Of a DNA stretch of 64,000 bases, positions 17,596 to 26,485 are shown in pieces. The translations under genes were made by a program, and so were the position numbers. The DNA comes from Rhodoferax koreense (GTDB lineage Bacteria > Pseudomonadota > Gammaproteobacteria > Burkholderiales > Burkholderiaceae_C): positions 1,798,001 to 1,862,000 of the forward strand of contig NZ_CP019236.1 of the NCBI RefSeq assembly GCF_001955695.1, read 5' to 3'. Under the pieces are notes generated by a model, which was not told the DNA's origin, ran no database searches, and saw nothing but the letters and a program-made list of their open reading frames with translations. How positions within the stretch are numbered: the first letter of the stretch is position 1; the number at the start of each line of letters is the position of its first letter.

Positions 17596-20127
17596 CTACA
17601 GTGCGGCCGGCACGGTCTCCGCCAGGCTGGCGCGCATGGGCATGTGGATGTGGAAGGCCGATCCGCCGCCGGGCAGCGACTGGGCATAGATGCGCCCGCC
17701 ATGCAGTTCCACGATCTTGCGGCAGATCGCCAGGCCGAGGCCGGTGCCGCCCGAGCCGTCCTTGGTGGCGCTCGACTGCACGAAGGCGTCGAAGATACGG
17801 TCGATCTCGTCGGCGGGAATGCCGGGGCCCTGGTCGCGCACGCAGAAATGCAGGTCGTGGTCCTCCGAGACCTCGCCCGACACGGTGATGACGCCATCGG
17901 CGGGGGAGAACTTGACCGCATTGGCGATCACATTGCGGATCACCTGCTGGAACCGCGCGGGGTCGGCCTTGCCGATCAGCGGCACGTCGGGCAGCGCCAG
18001 CCGCAGTTCCAGGCGCTTGGCCAGTACCAGCGGTTCCATTTCGCGCAGAACGCCGCGTACGGTGCCGCGCAGGTCGATGCGTTCCAGGTGGAAGGTGCCC
18101 ACGCTGCTCTCGATCTTGGCGACGTCGAGCAGGTCGTTGACCAGTGCCAGCATGCGCTGGCCGGCGGCGTGGATGTCCTCGAACATCGCGGACTGCCGTG
18201 CCGGATCACGCACCCGCGTCTTGCCGAGCTCCGAGAAGCCGATGATGGATTGCAGCGGTGTGCGCAGTTCATGGCTCATGTTGCTCACGAACTCGGTCTT
18301 GGCACGGGCGGCTTCCTCGGCCGCGTCATGGGCTTCGCGGGTGGCCCGTTCGGCTTCACGGAACTCGCTGATGTCCATCAACACACTGAGGATGCCGCTG
18401 GCGTTGCCGTCGCCGTCGGGTACCAGGGCCTTGAGCACGCGCGTATCGCGCCAGCTGCTGCCGCGCGCCCGCAGCCGGGTTTCGAAGCGGGTGCTGCCGC
18501 CTTGTGTCATGAGCCTGCGGTCGGCCTCCTCGTGCATGCGCGCCTGTGCCTTGTCCACCACCATGGCCAGGGAGCGACCGATGGCGTCGCCGCGCGGCAC
18601 ACCCTCGAACTCCTCCCAGGCCCGGTTGACCAGCAGCAGCCGCCCGCGGATGTCCGTCATCGCGATCGGCAGCGGATTGAGTTCCAGCAGCTGGGCATTG
18701 AGTGCCAGCTGCGTCTGGAGCTGGTGTTCGGCATTCCAGCGTTCTGTCACGTCGACCGCGCTGCCGGCATATCCCACCAAGACGCCTTGGGACAGCAGCG
18801 GGACCACGGCGACGTCGAAGCGCAACGCCGTGCCGTCGGCCGTGCACAGCCTCGCCTGAGCCGTTCGCACGCCTTCCTGGCCCTCCTTGCGGAAGAGGGC
18901 GCGCACGGCCTGGCGCGAGTCGGGCTCGACGATGTCGTGCAGCGCGTGGCCGATGGCCGAGCGCACGTCCGTGCCGCGCAGGGCCAGCCAGCGCGCGTTG
19001 ACGAAGGTGATGAGTCCGGCCGCATCGGTGCGGAAGATCAGCTCCTGCACGCTTTTCATGAGCACGGCCAGTTCGTGCTCGCTGCGGGTCACGCGGGCCT
19101 GGGCCTCGAACGTGAGCCGGCGCGCCGATTCGCGCGCACGCAGGCTGCGCCAGACCGTCAGGGTCAGCCCCAGGATCAGGGCCAGTGCAACGGCGCCGGC
19201 CACGGCGAAACCCTTGACGCTGTCGAACCAGTGCGCGAGTGCGGCATTCATCGGCAACTCCACCAGCACCACGATCGGCCGGGTGCGCGACACGCGGAAT
19301 GCCACGATTTGCGCATCGCCGCCGGTGCCTTTGCCGACGTAGCTCGCGAATTCCCTTTCCGGCAGGAAGTGGCGGAACACGGGCAGGTTGCCGACGCTGC
19401 GGCCGGCCAGCGCGGGCATGTCGGTGGAACTCGCCAGGACCATGCCTGCGTAGGACGCGACGACCGCACGCCGTCCGGCATCGCCCAGCGTCTGCCGCTG
19501 GTAGTTGGCGAAGGAATCGGGGTTGACCAGCGCCACGAGCAACGTTGGCGGCGCGGTGCCGTTGGACACGGTCCTCAGGATCGGGATGAAACCCACGCCC
19601 GGCGGTGTACGTGCGGTATTTCCGCGCTGCAGTCCCGACAGGCCCCGTGTCGGCACGAAGGGGCCGATCGCGTCGCGACCGGCCGAAGGCCAAGGGCCCA
19701 GGCGCTGCATCTCGATCACCAGCCCCAGCTCCGCGGGCTGGGTGGCGTCGAGCACACGGCCTTGCCTGTCGAGCACGGCCATGGCGCGGATGAAGGGCAT
19801 GCCGAGCAGCATTTGCGACAGCGCAGGATTGACCTGCCCCGGGCGTTGGGCGGCCTCGGCAACACCAGGCAGTTCGGCCAGCGTCGCCAGCGCGGTGGCG
19901 GCGTTCTCGATGTCGCGTGTGACCTGTTCTTCCAGCACGCGGGCCAGCAGCTCGTTCTGGCTCGTCTCCGCGGCAATGCCCGCGCCGCGGTCGCTCCAGG
20001 CCGCCCAGGCCACCAGCGCCACCACCAACAGGGCCAGGAAAACGCCGATGGGAATGGCCCACCGGCTCGCGATGCGTCCCGCCTCGGGCGGGGATGGCGT
20101 GGTCGAGGTGGTGAAGTTTTTCGCCAT
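17596..20127 (-). CDS. membrane sensor histidine kinase, PAS-PAS-HisKA-HATPase
   Basis: This 843-residue kinase has a transmembrane helix near residues 20-45, a periplasmic sensor region of about 260 residues (Cache-like by size and position), and a second helix near 305-325. Two PAS domains follow, then the phospho-acceptor SHELRTPLQSIIGF, and the ATPase domain with NVIANAVKFS, DQGPGI and GTGLGLAI. It has no attached receiver. ATG 20127 is favoured because GAGGGA lies just upstream. TTG 20139 would overlap the stop of the preceding binding-protein gene. It is last in a four-gene minus-strand operon, and nearby stand-alone receivers are likely partners. Confidence 0.9.
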   Translation of the reverse strand: MAKNFTTSTTPSPPEAGRIASRWAIPIGVFLALLVVALVAWAAWSDRGAGIAAETSQNELLARVLEEQVTRDIENAATALATLAELPGVAEAAQRPGQVNPALSQMLLGMPFIRAMAVLDRQGRVLDATQPAELGLVIEMQRLGPWPSAGRDAIGPFVPTRGLSGLQRGNTARTPPGVGFIPILRTVSNGTAPPTLLVALVNPDSFANYQRQTLGDAGRRAVVASYAGMVLASSTDMPALAGRSVGNLPVFRHFLPEREFASYVGKGTGGDAQIVAFRVSRTRPIVVLVELPMNAALAHWFDSVKGFAVAGAVALALILGLTLTVWRSLRARESARRLTFEAQARVTRSEHELAVLMKSVQELIFRTDAAGLITFVNARWLALRGTDVRSAIGHALHDIVEPDSRQAVRALFRKEGQEGVRTAQARLCTADGTALRFDVAVVPLLSQGVLVGYAGSAVDVTERWNAEHQLQTQLALNAQLLELNPLPIAMTDIRGRLLLVNRAWEEFEGVPRGDAIGRSLAMVVDKAQARMHEEADRRLMTQGGSTRFETRLRARGSSWRDTRVLKALVPDGDGNASGILSVLMDISEFREAERATREAHDAAEEAARAKTEFVSNMSHELRTPLQSIIGFSELGKTRVRDPARQSAMFEDIHAAGQRMLALVNDLLDVAKIESSVGTFHLERIDLRGTVRGVLREMEPLVLAKRLELRLALPDVPLIGKADPARFQQVIRNVIANAVKFSPADGVITVSGEVSEDHDLHFCVRDQGPGIPADEIDRIFDAFVQSSATKDGSGGTGLGLAICRKIVELHGGRIYAQSLPGGGSAFHIHMPMRASLAETVPAAL

Positions 20128-20135
20128 GCTGTCCC

Positions 20136-20942
20136 TCAACGCGACACGATCTCGCCAAGCCCATGTTTCTGGCCTGCCGCGGCCAAGCGGCCATCGGCCT
20201 TGATGCGTCGCACGAAATCGTCCATCACCGCCAGCCAGGCGTCGTCGCCCGGGCGCACGGCATAGGCGTACGGCATGACGTGGAAAGGCCGGCTGGGCGA
20301 GATCAACCGGGCCCAGTCGGCGTTGTCGAGCAGCCGCCGGCTGTAGGGGTAGTCGGTCATGAAGACATCGACACGGCCCGATTCCAGCTCCCGTTCACGC
20401 GTGTTGGGCGGCCTGACAGTAACCAGCTGGGCGTGCCTGAGCGACTGTGCCATCACCGGCTCCATGAAGGTGCCGGCCTGCACCGCGACCTGAACGCCCG
20501 GCTTGTCGATGTCTTCCCAGGTCTTCACCACGGCATTGCTTTTGGTGGAGACGGCATAGATGTCGCTGTGCATGTACGGCTGGGTGAATCGGAGTTGTTC
20601 CATGCGTTGCGGCAGCATGCCGACCGCGAACATCGCCACGTCGCAGCGGTCACCGCGCAGATCGGCCACCAGCGTGGCGAAGGACGAATCCACATACTCG
20701 ATGCGCAGCTTGAGATCGCCGGCCAGCGCGGCCGACAGATCGATATCGATGCCGGTGAGCTGCTCGGTGCGTGGATTGCGGAAGGTGATGCCATAGTAAT
20801 CGGGCCAGATGCAGACCCGCACGCTGCCCTGCGCCCTGACCCGGTCGAGCACGGCTCCGGCCGACGCGAAACGGGGCGCGAGGGTCGCAGCCAGGAGCAA
20901 GGCCAGCAGGGGGACAAACGACTGGAGGGGGCGAAATTTCAT
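20136..20942 (-). CDS. periplasmic solute-binding protein, amino-acid-binding type (SBP_bac_3)
   Basis: This 268-residue secreted protein has a signal peptide (residues 1-28, cut near FASAG) and the family-3 binding fold: VRVCIWPDYYGITFRNP, LTGIDIDLSAALAGDL, CDVAMFAVGMLPQRMEQLRFTQPYM, and a late GRVDVFMTDYPYSRRLL segment. No permease or ATPase gene is near. It sits eight bases ahead of a histidine kinase with a periplasmic domain, so I infer that it presents a ligand to that kinase rather than feeding an importer. The ligand is unknown. Confidence 0.85.
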   Translation of the reverse strand: MKFRPLQSFVPLLALLLAATLAPRFASAGAVLDRVRAQGSVRVCIWPDYYGITFRNPRTEQLTGIDIDLSAALAGDLKLRIEYVDSSFATLVADLRGDRCDVAMFAVGMLPQRMEQLRFTQPYMHSDIYAVSTKSNAVVKTWEDIDKPGVQVAVQAGTFMEPVMAQSLRHAQLVTVRPPNTRERELESGRVDVFMTDYPYSRRLLDNADWARLISPSRPFHVMPYAYAVRPGDDAWLAVMDDFVRRIKADGRLAAAGQKHGLGEIVSR

Positions 20943-20989
20943 GGTTCTTTTCCTCGGAATGGGGCACCGACCGGGTGGGCGGCACCGGT

Positions 20990-21757
20990 TCAGTTGGCGT
21001 CGATCAGGGCCTGGAACGTCAGCTTCTTCCTGTCGATGGTGCGCCGCACCTCTTCGAGTTCTGCGGCATGGGCCACGAAGGTGTCCACGATCTCCGGGTC
21101 GAAGGCGCCGCCGCGCTCAGCCTGCAACATCTCGAGGGCGGTTGCGCAGTTGAACGCGGGCCGGTAGCACCTGTCCATGGTGAGCGCGTCGTAGAAGTCG
21201 ACCACGCTGGTGATTCGGCCGGACAGGGGAATGGCGTGGCCGACCAGCCCGGCCGGGTAGCCGCGCCCGTCGAAACGTTCATGGTGCGTGAGTGCCACTT
21301 CGGCCGCCAGCTGGAACAGGGCAATGCGGGAGCGCCCGAGTATTTCTGCGCCGATGACGGGGTGGCGATTCATCTCGGAGCGCTCTTCGGCCGACAGCGA
21401 TCCGGGCTTCTTCAGCACGCAGTCCGGTGTGCCGATCTTGCCGATGTCGTGCATGGGCGCGGCCTTGCGCAGCATGCGCGCAAAACTCAGAGACTGGCCC
21501 AGCTTGAGAGCCAGCGCTTCGGCCAGGAACCCGATGCGCACGATGTGTACGCCGGTGTCGTCGTCCCTGAAGTCGGCGGCCACCGCCAACTGCAGCAGTG
21601 CCTGATGGTGGGCCAGCGCGACCTCCCGCAAGGCCTGGTTGCGCTCCCGGTACATCTGGCCGAAATCGGCGATGAACTGTTCCATCTGACGCGCGGCGGC
21701 TTCGTCGAACTTGCACGCGGTGAACAGCTCGTCCGTCTCCGTGGTTGTGGCTTTCAT
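20990..21757 (-). CDS. HD-GYP domain c-di-GMP phosphodiesterase
   Basis: This 255-residue protein has a short N-terminal helix and then an HD-GYP domain with HIVRIGFLAEALA, the HDIGK metal motif, HPVIGAEIL, and HHERFDGRGYP with an intact GYP signature. It should hydrolyse c-di-GMP. The ATG overlaps the stop of the preceding receiver gene by one base, so receiver and phosphodiesterase are made together and probably act as a split two-component output. Confidence 0.9.
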   Translation of the reverse strand: MKATTTETDELFTACKFDEAAARQMEQFIADFGQMYRERNQALREVALAHHQALLQLAVAADFRDDDTGVHIVRIGFLAEALALKLGQSLSFARMLRKAAPMHDIGKIGTPDCVLKKPGSLSAEERSEMNRHPVIGAEILGRSRIALFQLAAEVALTHHERFDGRGYPAGLVGHAIPLSGRITSVVDFYDALTMDRCYRPAFNCATALEMLQAERGGAFDPEIVDTFVAHAAELEEVRRTIDRKKLTFQALIDAN

Positions 21758-22128
21758 CAGGCCTGGTCCTCGATGCGGCGCAGCGTCTCGAGGACCTGCA
21801 GCGTGCTGAAAGGCTTGATGAGGTAGTCGTCCGCACCGGCCGCCATCCCGGCTTCGCGGTCGCTGCTCTGGCCGCGCGCGGTCAGCATCACGACGCTCGT
21901 GCCGCGCAGGGCGCTGTCGCGCTTGGTGGCGCGGCAGACGTCCAGACCGTTGAGCAGGCCGGGCATCATCACGTCCACCAGCATGACGTCGGGTCGGAGG
22001 TCGCGCGCCATCACCAACCCGGTATCGCCGTCCGTCGCCTCGTAGATGTCATAGTCTTCGAATTCCAGCGTCATGCGGAGCAGTTTGCGAATGTCGGCAT
22101 GGTCTTCGATGATGAGAACTTTTTTCAT
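21757..22128 (-). CDS. single-domain response regulator
   Basis: This 123-residue receiver has IIEDHAD, phospho-Asp in LVDVMMPG, VMLTARG and LIKPF, all intact. It is the first gene of the minus-strand operon receiver - HD-GYP - binding protein - histidine kinase. Its start faces a divergently transcribed histidine kinase across a 110-base A/T-rich promoter region. Confidence 0.9.
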   Translation of the reverse strand: MKKVLIIEDHADIRKLLRMTLEFEDYDIYEATDGDTGLVMARDLRPDVMLVDVMMPGLLNGLDVCRATKRDSALRGTSVVMLTARGQSSDREAGMAAGADDYLIKPFSTLQVLETLRRIEDQA

Positions 22129-22185
22129 GGGAAAGATGGGTTGGGAAACAGGGCCTGTCGGAAAGCATGGCCGATCTAGAAATTT

Positions 22186-22223
22186 TAAATATCATTTTTA
22201 TCAAATACAATTTGTAAATATCA
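22186..22223. promoter_or_regulatory. A/T-rich divergent promoter with direct repeats
   Basis: TAAATATCA occurs at 22186-22194 and again at 22215-22223, 29 bases apart, flanking TTTATCAAATA (22197-22207). The last element recurs in the palindrome at 60689-60717, ahead of another histidine kinase. It is a likely operator for the receiver operon, the kinase, or both. Confidence 0.45.
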
Positions 22224-22238
22224 ATTGAGGCCACGAAT

Positions 22239-24950
22239 TTGCCGAATATGCGTAATCGATCACGGCGTGCTTGGCAGTCGACCGCCTGCGGCGTCGCATT
22301 GGTGCTGCTCGGGGGCTCGGCGCTGCTCGGCTGGTGGCTGCACCACGAGGGCTTGACGCGGCTCTGGCTCGGCGAGACCCGGATGGTGGTGAACGCCGCC
22401 ACCCTGTTCATCCTGTGCGGCGTGGCCCTGTTGCTGCCCGCTGGTGCCGTAGCGCATGGCGCCCTGGTCCGGCGCATGGTTTGTTGGGCGATCCTCATCG
22501 CGCCCTTGACGATCGGTCTGGCCAGTTTGACTGGTCTCGGTGCCGGTCACGGCTTGAACTGGCCGAATCTGCACCGGTGGGCCGACATGCAGACCGGTCA
22601 GCCGGGCCGCATGTCGTGGGCGTCGCTGGTGGCCTTCGTCGCCGCCGGCGCGACCTTTCTGCTGGCCAGGGACGATGCGAGCCTCAGGTCGCGCACGATG
22701 GTCAAGATGTTGACCTTGTGGGTCGGCTTGTCCGGCGTGCTGGGCCTGGTCGGATTCCTGGTCGATGCCCGTCTGCTTTTCTACGACTACTGGCTGTCGG
22801 ACCTGGCGCTGCCCAGTGCCGCCGGGCTGGTGGTGCTGGCCATCGGCATGCATGCCACGTGGACGGGCCTGGGATGGGAGCCGGTGCTCGCGGTGTCGGA
22901 GGTGGACCGCATCACCGCGACCAGCGCCGCGATTTTGTCGGCCATCGCCCTCATCGCCGGGGTGTCGTGTTTCGCCATCCTGCAGGGCCGGGTGCAGATG
23001 CTTTTCGGAGAAAGCGTGCGTGCGGAGTTGACCAACCGCACCGCGATGTTCACGGACTTTCTATCGCTGCGTGAGAACATGGCCAGGTTCACCGCAACCC
23101 GGCCGGCGCTGATCGGCAACCTGCGCCGCATCCAGGCGGGCAATGGCGACCCCGGCCAGCTCGCCAACGTGCAGGCCGTCATCGACGGCTTCCTGACGCA
23201 GGGTTTCAGCGCGATCGAATACCGCGGTCTGGATGGCAGACGCGTTGCCAGTGGGGGCGTGTTCGCCGATGCGCCGGCCATGCGTGTGCCACTCGGCACG
23301 GGCGGCACGGCCGAACTCCTGTGGAGCGAGGGTTTCGTGCTGCGCAGCCGCCTGGCGGTGGCGGATGCGGCAGGGGCCGTGGGCAGCGTCCTGGTCGAGC
23401 AGGCACTTCCCGTGCTGACCAGGCTGGCGCTGGATCCTGCGCGGCTGGGCTCTTCCACCGAAATCGGCCTCTGCGTGCTCGGCACCGAGCAACTGGACTG
23501 CTTTCCACAGCGCGCCAATCCGCGTGCCTATAACGTCAGCTTGCTGGGCGCGGACGGCAAGCCGCGCGCGATGACCCTTGCGCTGCAGGGTGAGAGTGGT
23601 GTCACGATCACCCGCGATTACCGCGATCACAACGTGATCGTGGCCTTTGGCCCGGTGGGCGAGTCCGGGCTTGGGCTGGCGGTCAAGATCGATACGGTGG
23701 AAATCTTCACGCCGATCCGCGAGCAATTGTGGCTGTGCGGCGCTGCCTTGCTGCTGCTGGTCGGCGCCGGCACCTGGCTGCTGCGCTCGAAGATGAAACC
23801 CCTGGTGGCTTCCATGATTGAATCCGTGAAAGCCTTGCATGAAAACCAGGAGCGGTTCAAGACCGTGGTGGCCGGTGTCAAGGACTACGCGATCATCATG
23901 CTCGATACCGGCGGCCACATCACCAGTTGGAATGCGGGCGCTCAGGCCATCAAGGGTTACCGGGAGGCCGAAATCATCGGCCAGCATTTCTCGCGCTTCT
24001 ATCCCGAGGCCGATGTGGCGCAGCACAAGCCCGAGCGCGAACTGGAGGCCGTGGCGGCCGAGGGACGCTTTGAAGACGAGGGCTGGCGCCTGCGCAAGGA
24101 CGGCACGCCTTTCTGGGCCAATGTGGTGATCACCGCGCTGCGCGACGGCGACGGCAAGCTGCGGGGCTTCGTCAAGTTCACCCGCGACATGAGCGAGCGC
24201 CGCGAACTGGAGCGCGTGCTGCAGGAAAAGAATGTGGAGCTCGAAAAGGCCAGCCGGGCCAAGGATCTGTTCCTGGCCAGCATGAGCCATGAGCTGCGCA
24301 CGCCGCTCAACGCCATCATCGGCTTCACCGGCACCTTGCTGATGCGCCTGCCCGGCCCGCTGCTGCCGGAGCAGGAGAAACAGCTGCGCACGGTGCAGAG
24401 CAGTGGCCGGCACCTGCTGTCGCTCATCAACGACCTGCTGCAGGTGGCCAAGCTCGACGCGGGCCAGATCGACGTGCGGCCGGAGCCGGTCGATGCCGGT
24501 GCGGTGGTGGAGGAAGTGGCGGCCCTGCTGCGCGCGCAGGCAGAGAAAGCCGGCCTGGCGCTCGAGGTGACCCTGCCGGCCGAGCCCGTGGTGCTGCGCA
24601 CCGATCGGCGCGCGCTGACGCAGATCCTGATCAACCTGGTGGGCAACGGCATCAAGTTCACACCCGCCGGCCAGGTGGCTGCCCGCCTGCAGGTCGAGCG
24701 TGATGGCACGGGCGGCCGTGCGTTGTTCGTCGTGACCGACACCGGGCCCGGCATCCGCGAAGCCGACCAGGCGCGCCTGTTCAAGGCCTTCGCCCGCGTG
24801 GTCGATCCCGACCGCCCGCAGCCGGAAGGCACGGGCCTGGGCCTGCATCTGAGCCGCAGCCTGGCCGAAAAGCTCGGTGGGCGGCTGACGCTCGAGAGCA
24901 CCTACGGCTGCGGCAGCAGCTTCTGCCTGGAGTTGCCGTTGGGTGAATGA
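22239..24950 (+). CDS. multi-spanning membrane sensor histidine kinase (MASE-like/CHASE-PAS-HisKA-HATPase)
   Basis: This 903-residue kinase has a hydrophobic N-terminal region with about seven membrane helices (residues 15-250). An extracytoplasmic segment (about 260-480) ends in one more helix (LWLCGAALLLLVGAGTWLL). A PAS domain (about 530-650), the phospho-acceptor SHELRTPLNAIIGF and ATPase motifs NLVGNGIKFT, DTGPGI and GTGLGLHL follow. There is no receiver. The start is TTG 22239 with GAGG nine bases upstream; ATG 22248 is the alternative. The HTH-receiver and receiver-Hpt genes that follow are the obvious partners. Confidence 0.88.
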   Translation: MPNMRNRSRRAWQSTACGVALVLLGGSALLGWWLHHEGLTRLWLGETRMVVNAATLFILCGVALLLPAGAVAHGALVRRMVCWAILIAPLTIGLASLTGLGAGHGLNWPNLHRWADMQTGQPGRMSWASLVAFVAAGATFLLARDDASLRSRTMVKMLTLWVGLSGVLGLVGFLVDARLLFYDYWLSDLALPSAAGLVVLAIGMHATWTGLGWEPVLAVSEVDRITATSAAILSAIALIAGVSCFAILQGRVQMLFGESVRAELTNRTAMFTDFLSLRENMARFTATRPALIGNLRRIQAGNGDPGQLANVQAVIDGFLTQGFSAIEYRGLDGRRVASGGVFADAPAMRVPLGTGGTAELLWSEGFVLRSRLAVADAAGAVGSVLVEQALPVLTRLALDPARLGSSTEIGLCVLGTEQLDCFPQRANPRAYNVSLLGADGKPRAMTLALQGESGVTITRDYRDHNVIVAFGPVGESGLGLAVKIDTVEIFTPIREQLWLCGAALLLLVGAGTWLLRSKMKPLVASMIESVKALHENQERFKTVVAGVKDYAIIMLDTGGHITSWNAGAQAIKGYREAEIIGQHFSRFYPEADVAQHKPERELEAVAAEGRFEDEGWRLRKDGTPFWANVVITALRDGDGKLRGFVKFTRDMSERRELERVLQEKNVELEKASRAKDLFLASMSHELRTPLNAIIGFTGTLLMRLPGPLLPEQEKQLRTVQSSGRHLLSLINDLLQVAKLDAGQIDVRPEPVDAGAVVEEVAALLRAQAEKAGLALEVTLPAEPVVLRTDRRALTQILINLVGNGIKFTPAGQVAARLQVERDGTGGRALFVVTDTGPGIREADQARLFKAFARVVDPDRPQPEGTGLGLHLSRSLAEKLGGRLTLESTYGCGSSFCLELPLGE

Positions 24951-25031
24951 GGCGGGACTGCTCGCACCAGATTTATCAATTCCTGACGGGAGGCTGACCG
25001 TCCATTTTAAAATCGATGAAAATAGCACAGC

Positions 25032-25709
25032 ATGAAAGCCACCCATCCCAAGCCCGACGAAAGCTTCTCGGACGACTACACCACCCGTGATGTCGCCAAG
25101 CGGCTCGGCCTGGCCGTTCGCTCCATCCAGCAGATGGTGGACCGAGGGGAGTTCGAGGCCTGGAAGACCCATGGCGGCCACCGCCGCATCTCGCGCAAGT
25201 CCGTGGAGCGCTGGGAAGCCGCGCGGCTGTCCACCGCCACGGCCGCCGTCACGGCCCCCCGCAACCGGCGCGCCACCGACCGGCCCGCTCAGCCTGGAGC
25301 CGACCCAGGCGATGCGCGGCCCATGAAGATCCTGCTGATCGAGGATTCGGTGCATTTCCAGAACCTTGTGGCCTTGCTGGTGAAACAGCATTTCCCCGAT
25401 GCGGAACTGCGCACGGCCGGCGACGGCATCATCGGCCTGGCCATGTACGGCCAGTTCCAGCCCGACGTGATGCTGGTGGACATCCTGCTGCCTGGCATTG
25501 ACGGGGCCACACTGATCGCCACGCTGCGCTCCCATCCGCAATTCGCCAGCAGCCGGCTCATCGTGGTGACCTCGCTCGACGAATCGCAGCGCGGGCCCTA
25601 TGCATTCGCGCTGGAGGGCGTGCCCGTGGTGCACAAGACGGCCCTGGTCGCCGAGCTGCCGGCGCTGCTGGCGGCGCCTGCCGGTGCCACCGCCACGGCG
25701 GTCGCCTGA
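25032..25709 (+). CDS. excisionase-type HTH fused to a response regulator receiver
   Basis: This 225-residue protein has an unusual order: an N-terminal excisionase/MerR-like winged helix (TTRDVAKRLGLAVRSIQQMVDRG, then GGHRRISRKSVERW; residues 15-62), a Pro/Arg-rich linker, and a C-terminal receiver with LLIEDS, phospho-Asp in LVDILLPGIDG, VTSLD and VVHKTA. Most response regulators have the receiver first. I infer a DNA-binding response regulator of the phosphorelay encoded here. The stop overlaps the next start. Confidence 0.85.
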   Translation: MKATHPKPDESFSDDYTTRDVAKRLGLAVRSIQQMVDRGEFEAWKTHGGHRRISRKSVERWEAARLSTATAAVTAPRNRRATDRPAQPGADPGDARPMKILLIEDSVHFQNLVALLVKQHFPDAELRTAGDGIIGLAMYGQFQPDVMLVDILLPGIDGATLIATLRSHPQFASSRLIVVTSLDESQRGPYAFALEGVPVVHKTALVAELPALLAAPAGATATAVA

Positions 25710-26452
25710 TGGCCAATGCCGCTGGCGTGCTGCTGGTCGAAGACGATCCGGCGCTCGTGCGGTTTTTTCGACTGGCGACGGAGGATCTCGGCATCACCCT
25801 GCGCGTCTGCGCCACCGTGGCGGAGGCCATCGTGGCGCTGGAGGCCGAGCCGTCGCAACTGATCATCACCGACTTGATGCTGCCCGGCGAATCCGGCCTG
25901 GTCCTGCTGCAAAGACTGCAGCAGACGCCCCGGCTGCGGGCCGGCGCCCGGCTGGCGGTCTGCAGCGCTGGGATCACGGCCCAGGTGCAGGGTGAACTGG
26001 CCGCGCTGGGCGCCTGGCGGCAAATGCACAAGCCGGTGTCGGTGCAGGCGGTGCGCGACTGCGTGCAGGAAGGGCTGCGCCTGCCCGTCGAGGAGGCCTC
26101 CGCCGGGTCCCCGCCGGGCGACGGGGCGGATGCATGGGTGAACGACGAGGCGGCTGCCGTGGCCCGGTATTTCGCTGGCAACCTGGCCCTGTTCACATCG
26201 TTTCGCGAAAGTTGCCTGGCGCAGTTTCCCGTGGACATGGAGTCCGGCGATACGGCGCTTGCCGCACGGGATGCCGCCGCTTTCCGTCGCGTCAACCACA
26301 CGCTCAAATCCGTGCTGCTGTCCCTGGGCATGACCCAGGCCAGCGACTGCGCGCGCCGGCTCGAGTTGGCGGCGGCCGAGGCCGATTGGCGCGAGGCCGA
26401 AGGCGACTGGGCGCGGCTGCGCGGCCTGCTGCTTTCGCTGGTGCGGCCCTGA
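25709..26452 (+). CDS. receiver-Hpt phosphorelay protein
   Basis: This 247-residue protein has an N-terminal receiver (LLVEDD, phospho-Asp in LIITDLMLPGESG, HKPVS) and a C-terminal histidine phosphotransfer domain (about residues 140-245) with the acceptor His in VNHTLKSVLLSLG. It could take phosphate from the kinase two genes upstream and pass it to the HTH-receiver protein. Its start overlaps the stop of that gene (TGATGG), indicating coupled translation. It converges with the Aer-like gene. Confidence 0.85.
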   Translation: MANAAGVLLVEDDPALVRFFRLATEDLGITLRVCATVAEAIVALEAEPSQLIITDLMLPGESGLVLLQRLQQTPRLRAGARLAVCSAGITAQVQGELAALGAWRQMHKPVSVQAVRDCVQEGLRLPVEEASAGSPPGDGADAWVNDEAAAVARYFAGNLALFTSFRESCLAQFPVDMESGDTALAARDAAAFRRVNHTLKSVLLSLGMTQASDCARRLELAAAEADWREAEGDWARLRGLLLSLVRP

Positions 26453-26485
26453 CATCGCCCGGCCGGTCGCGCGCCAGCCGGCGAC

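Noticed and set aside
17644..20265. An 873-codon open frame opposite the histidine kinase.
   Set aside because: Shadow of the kinase gene (composition typical of the complementary frame), no start signal or domain.
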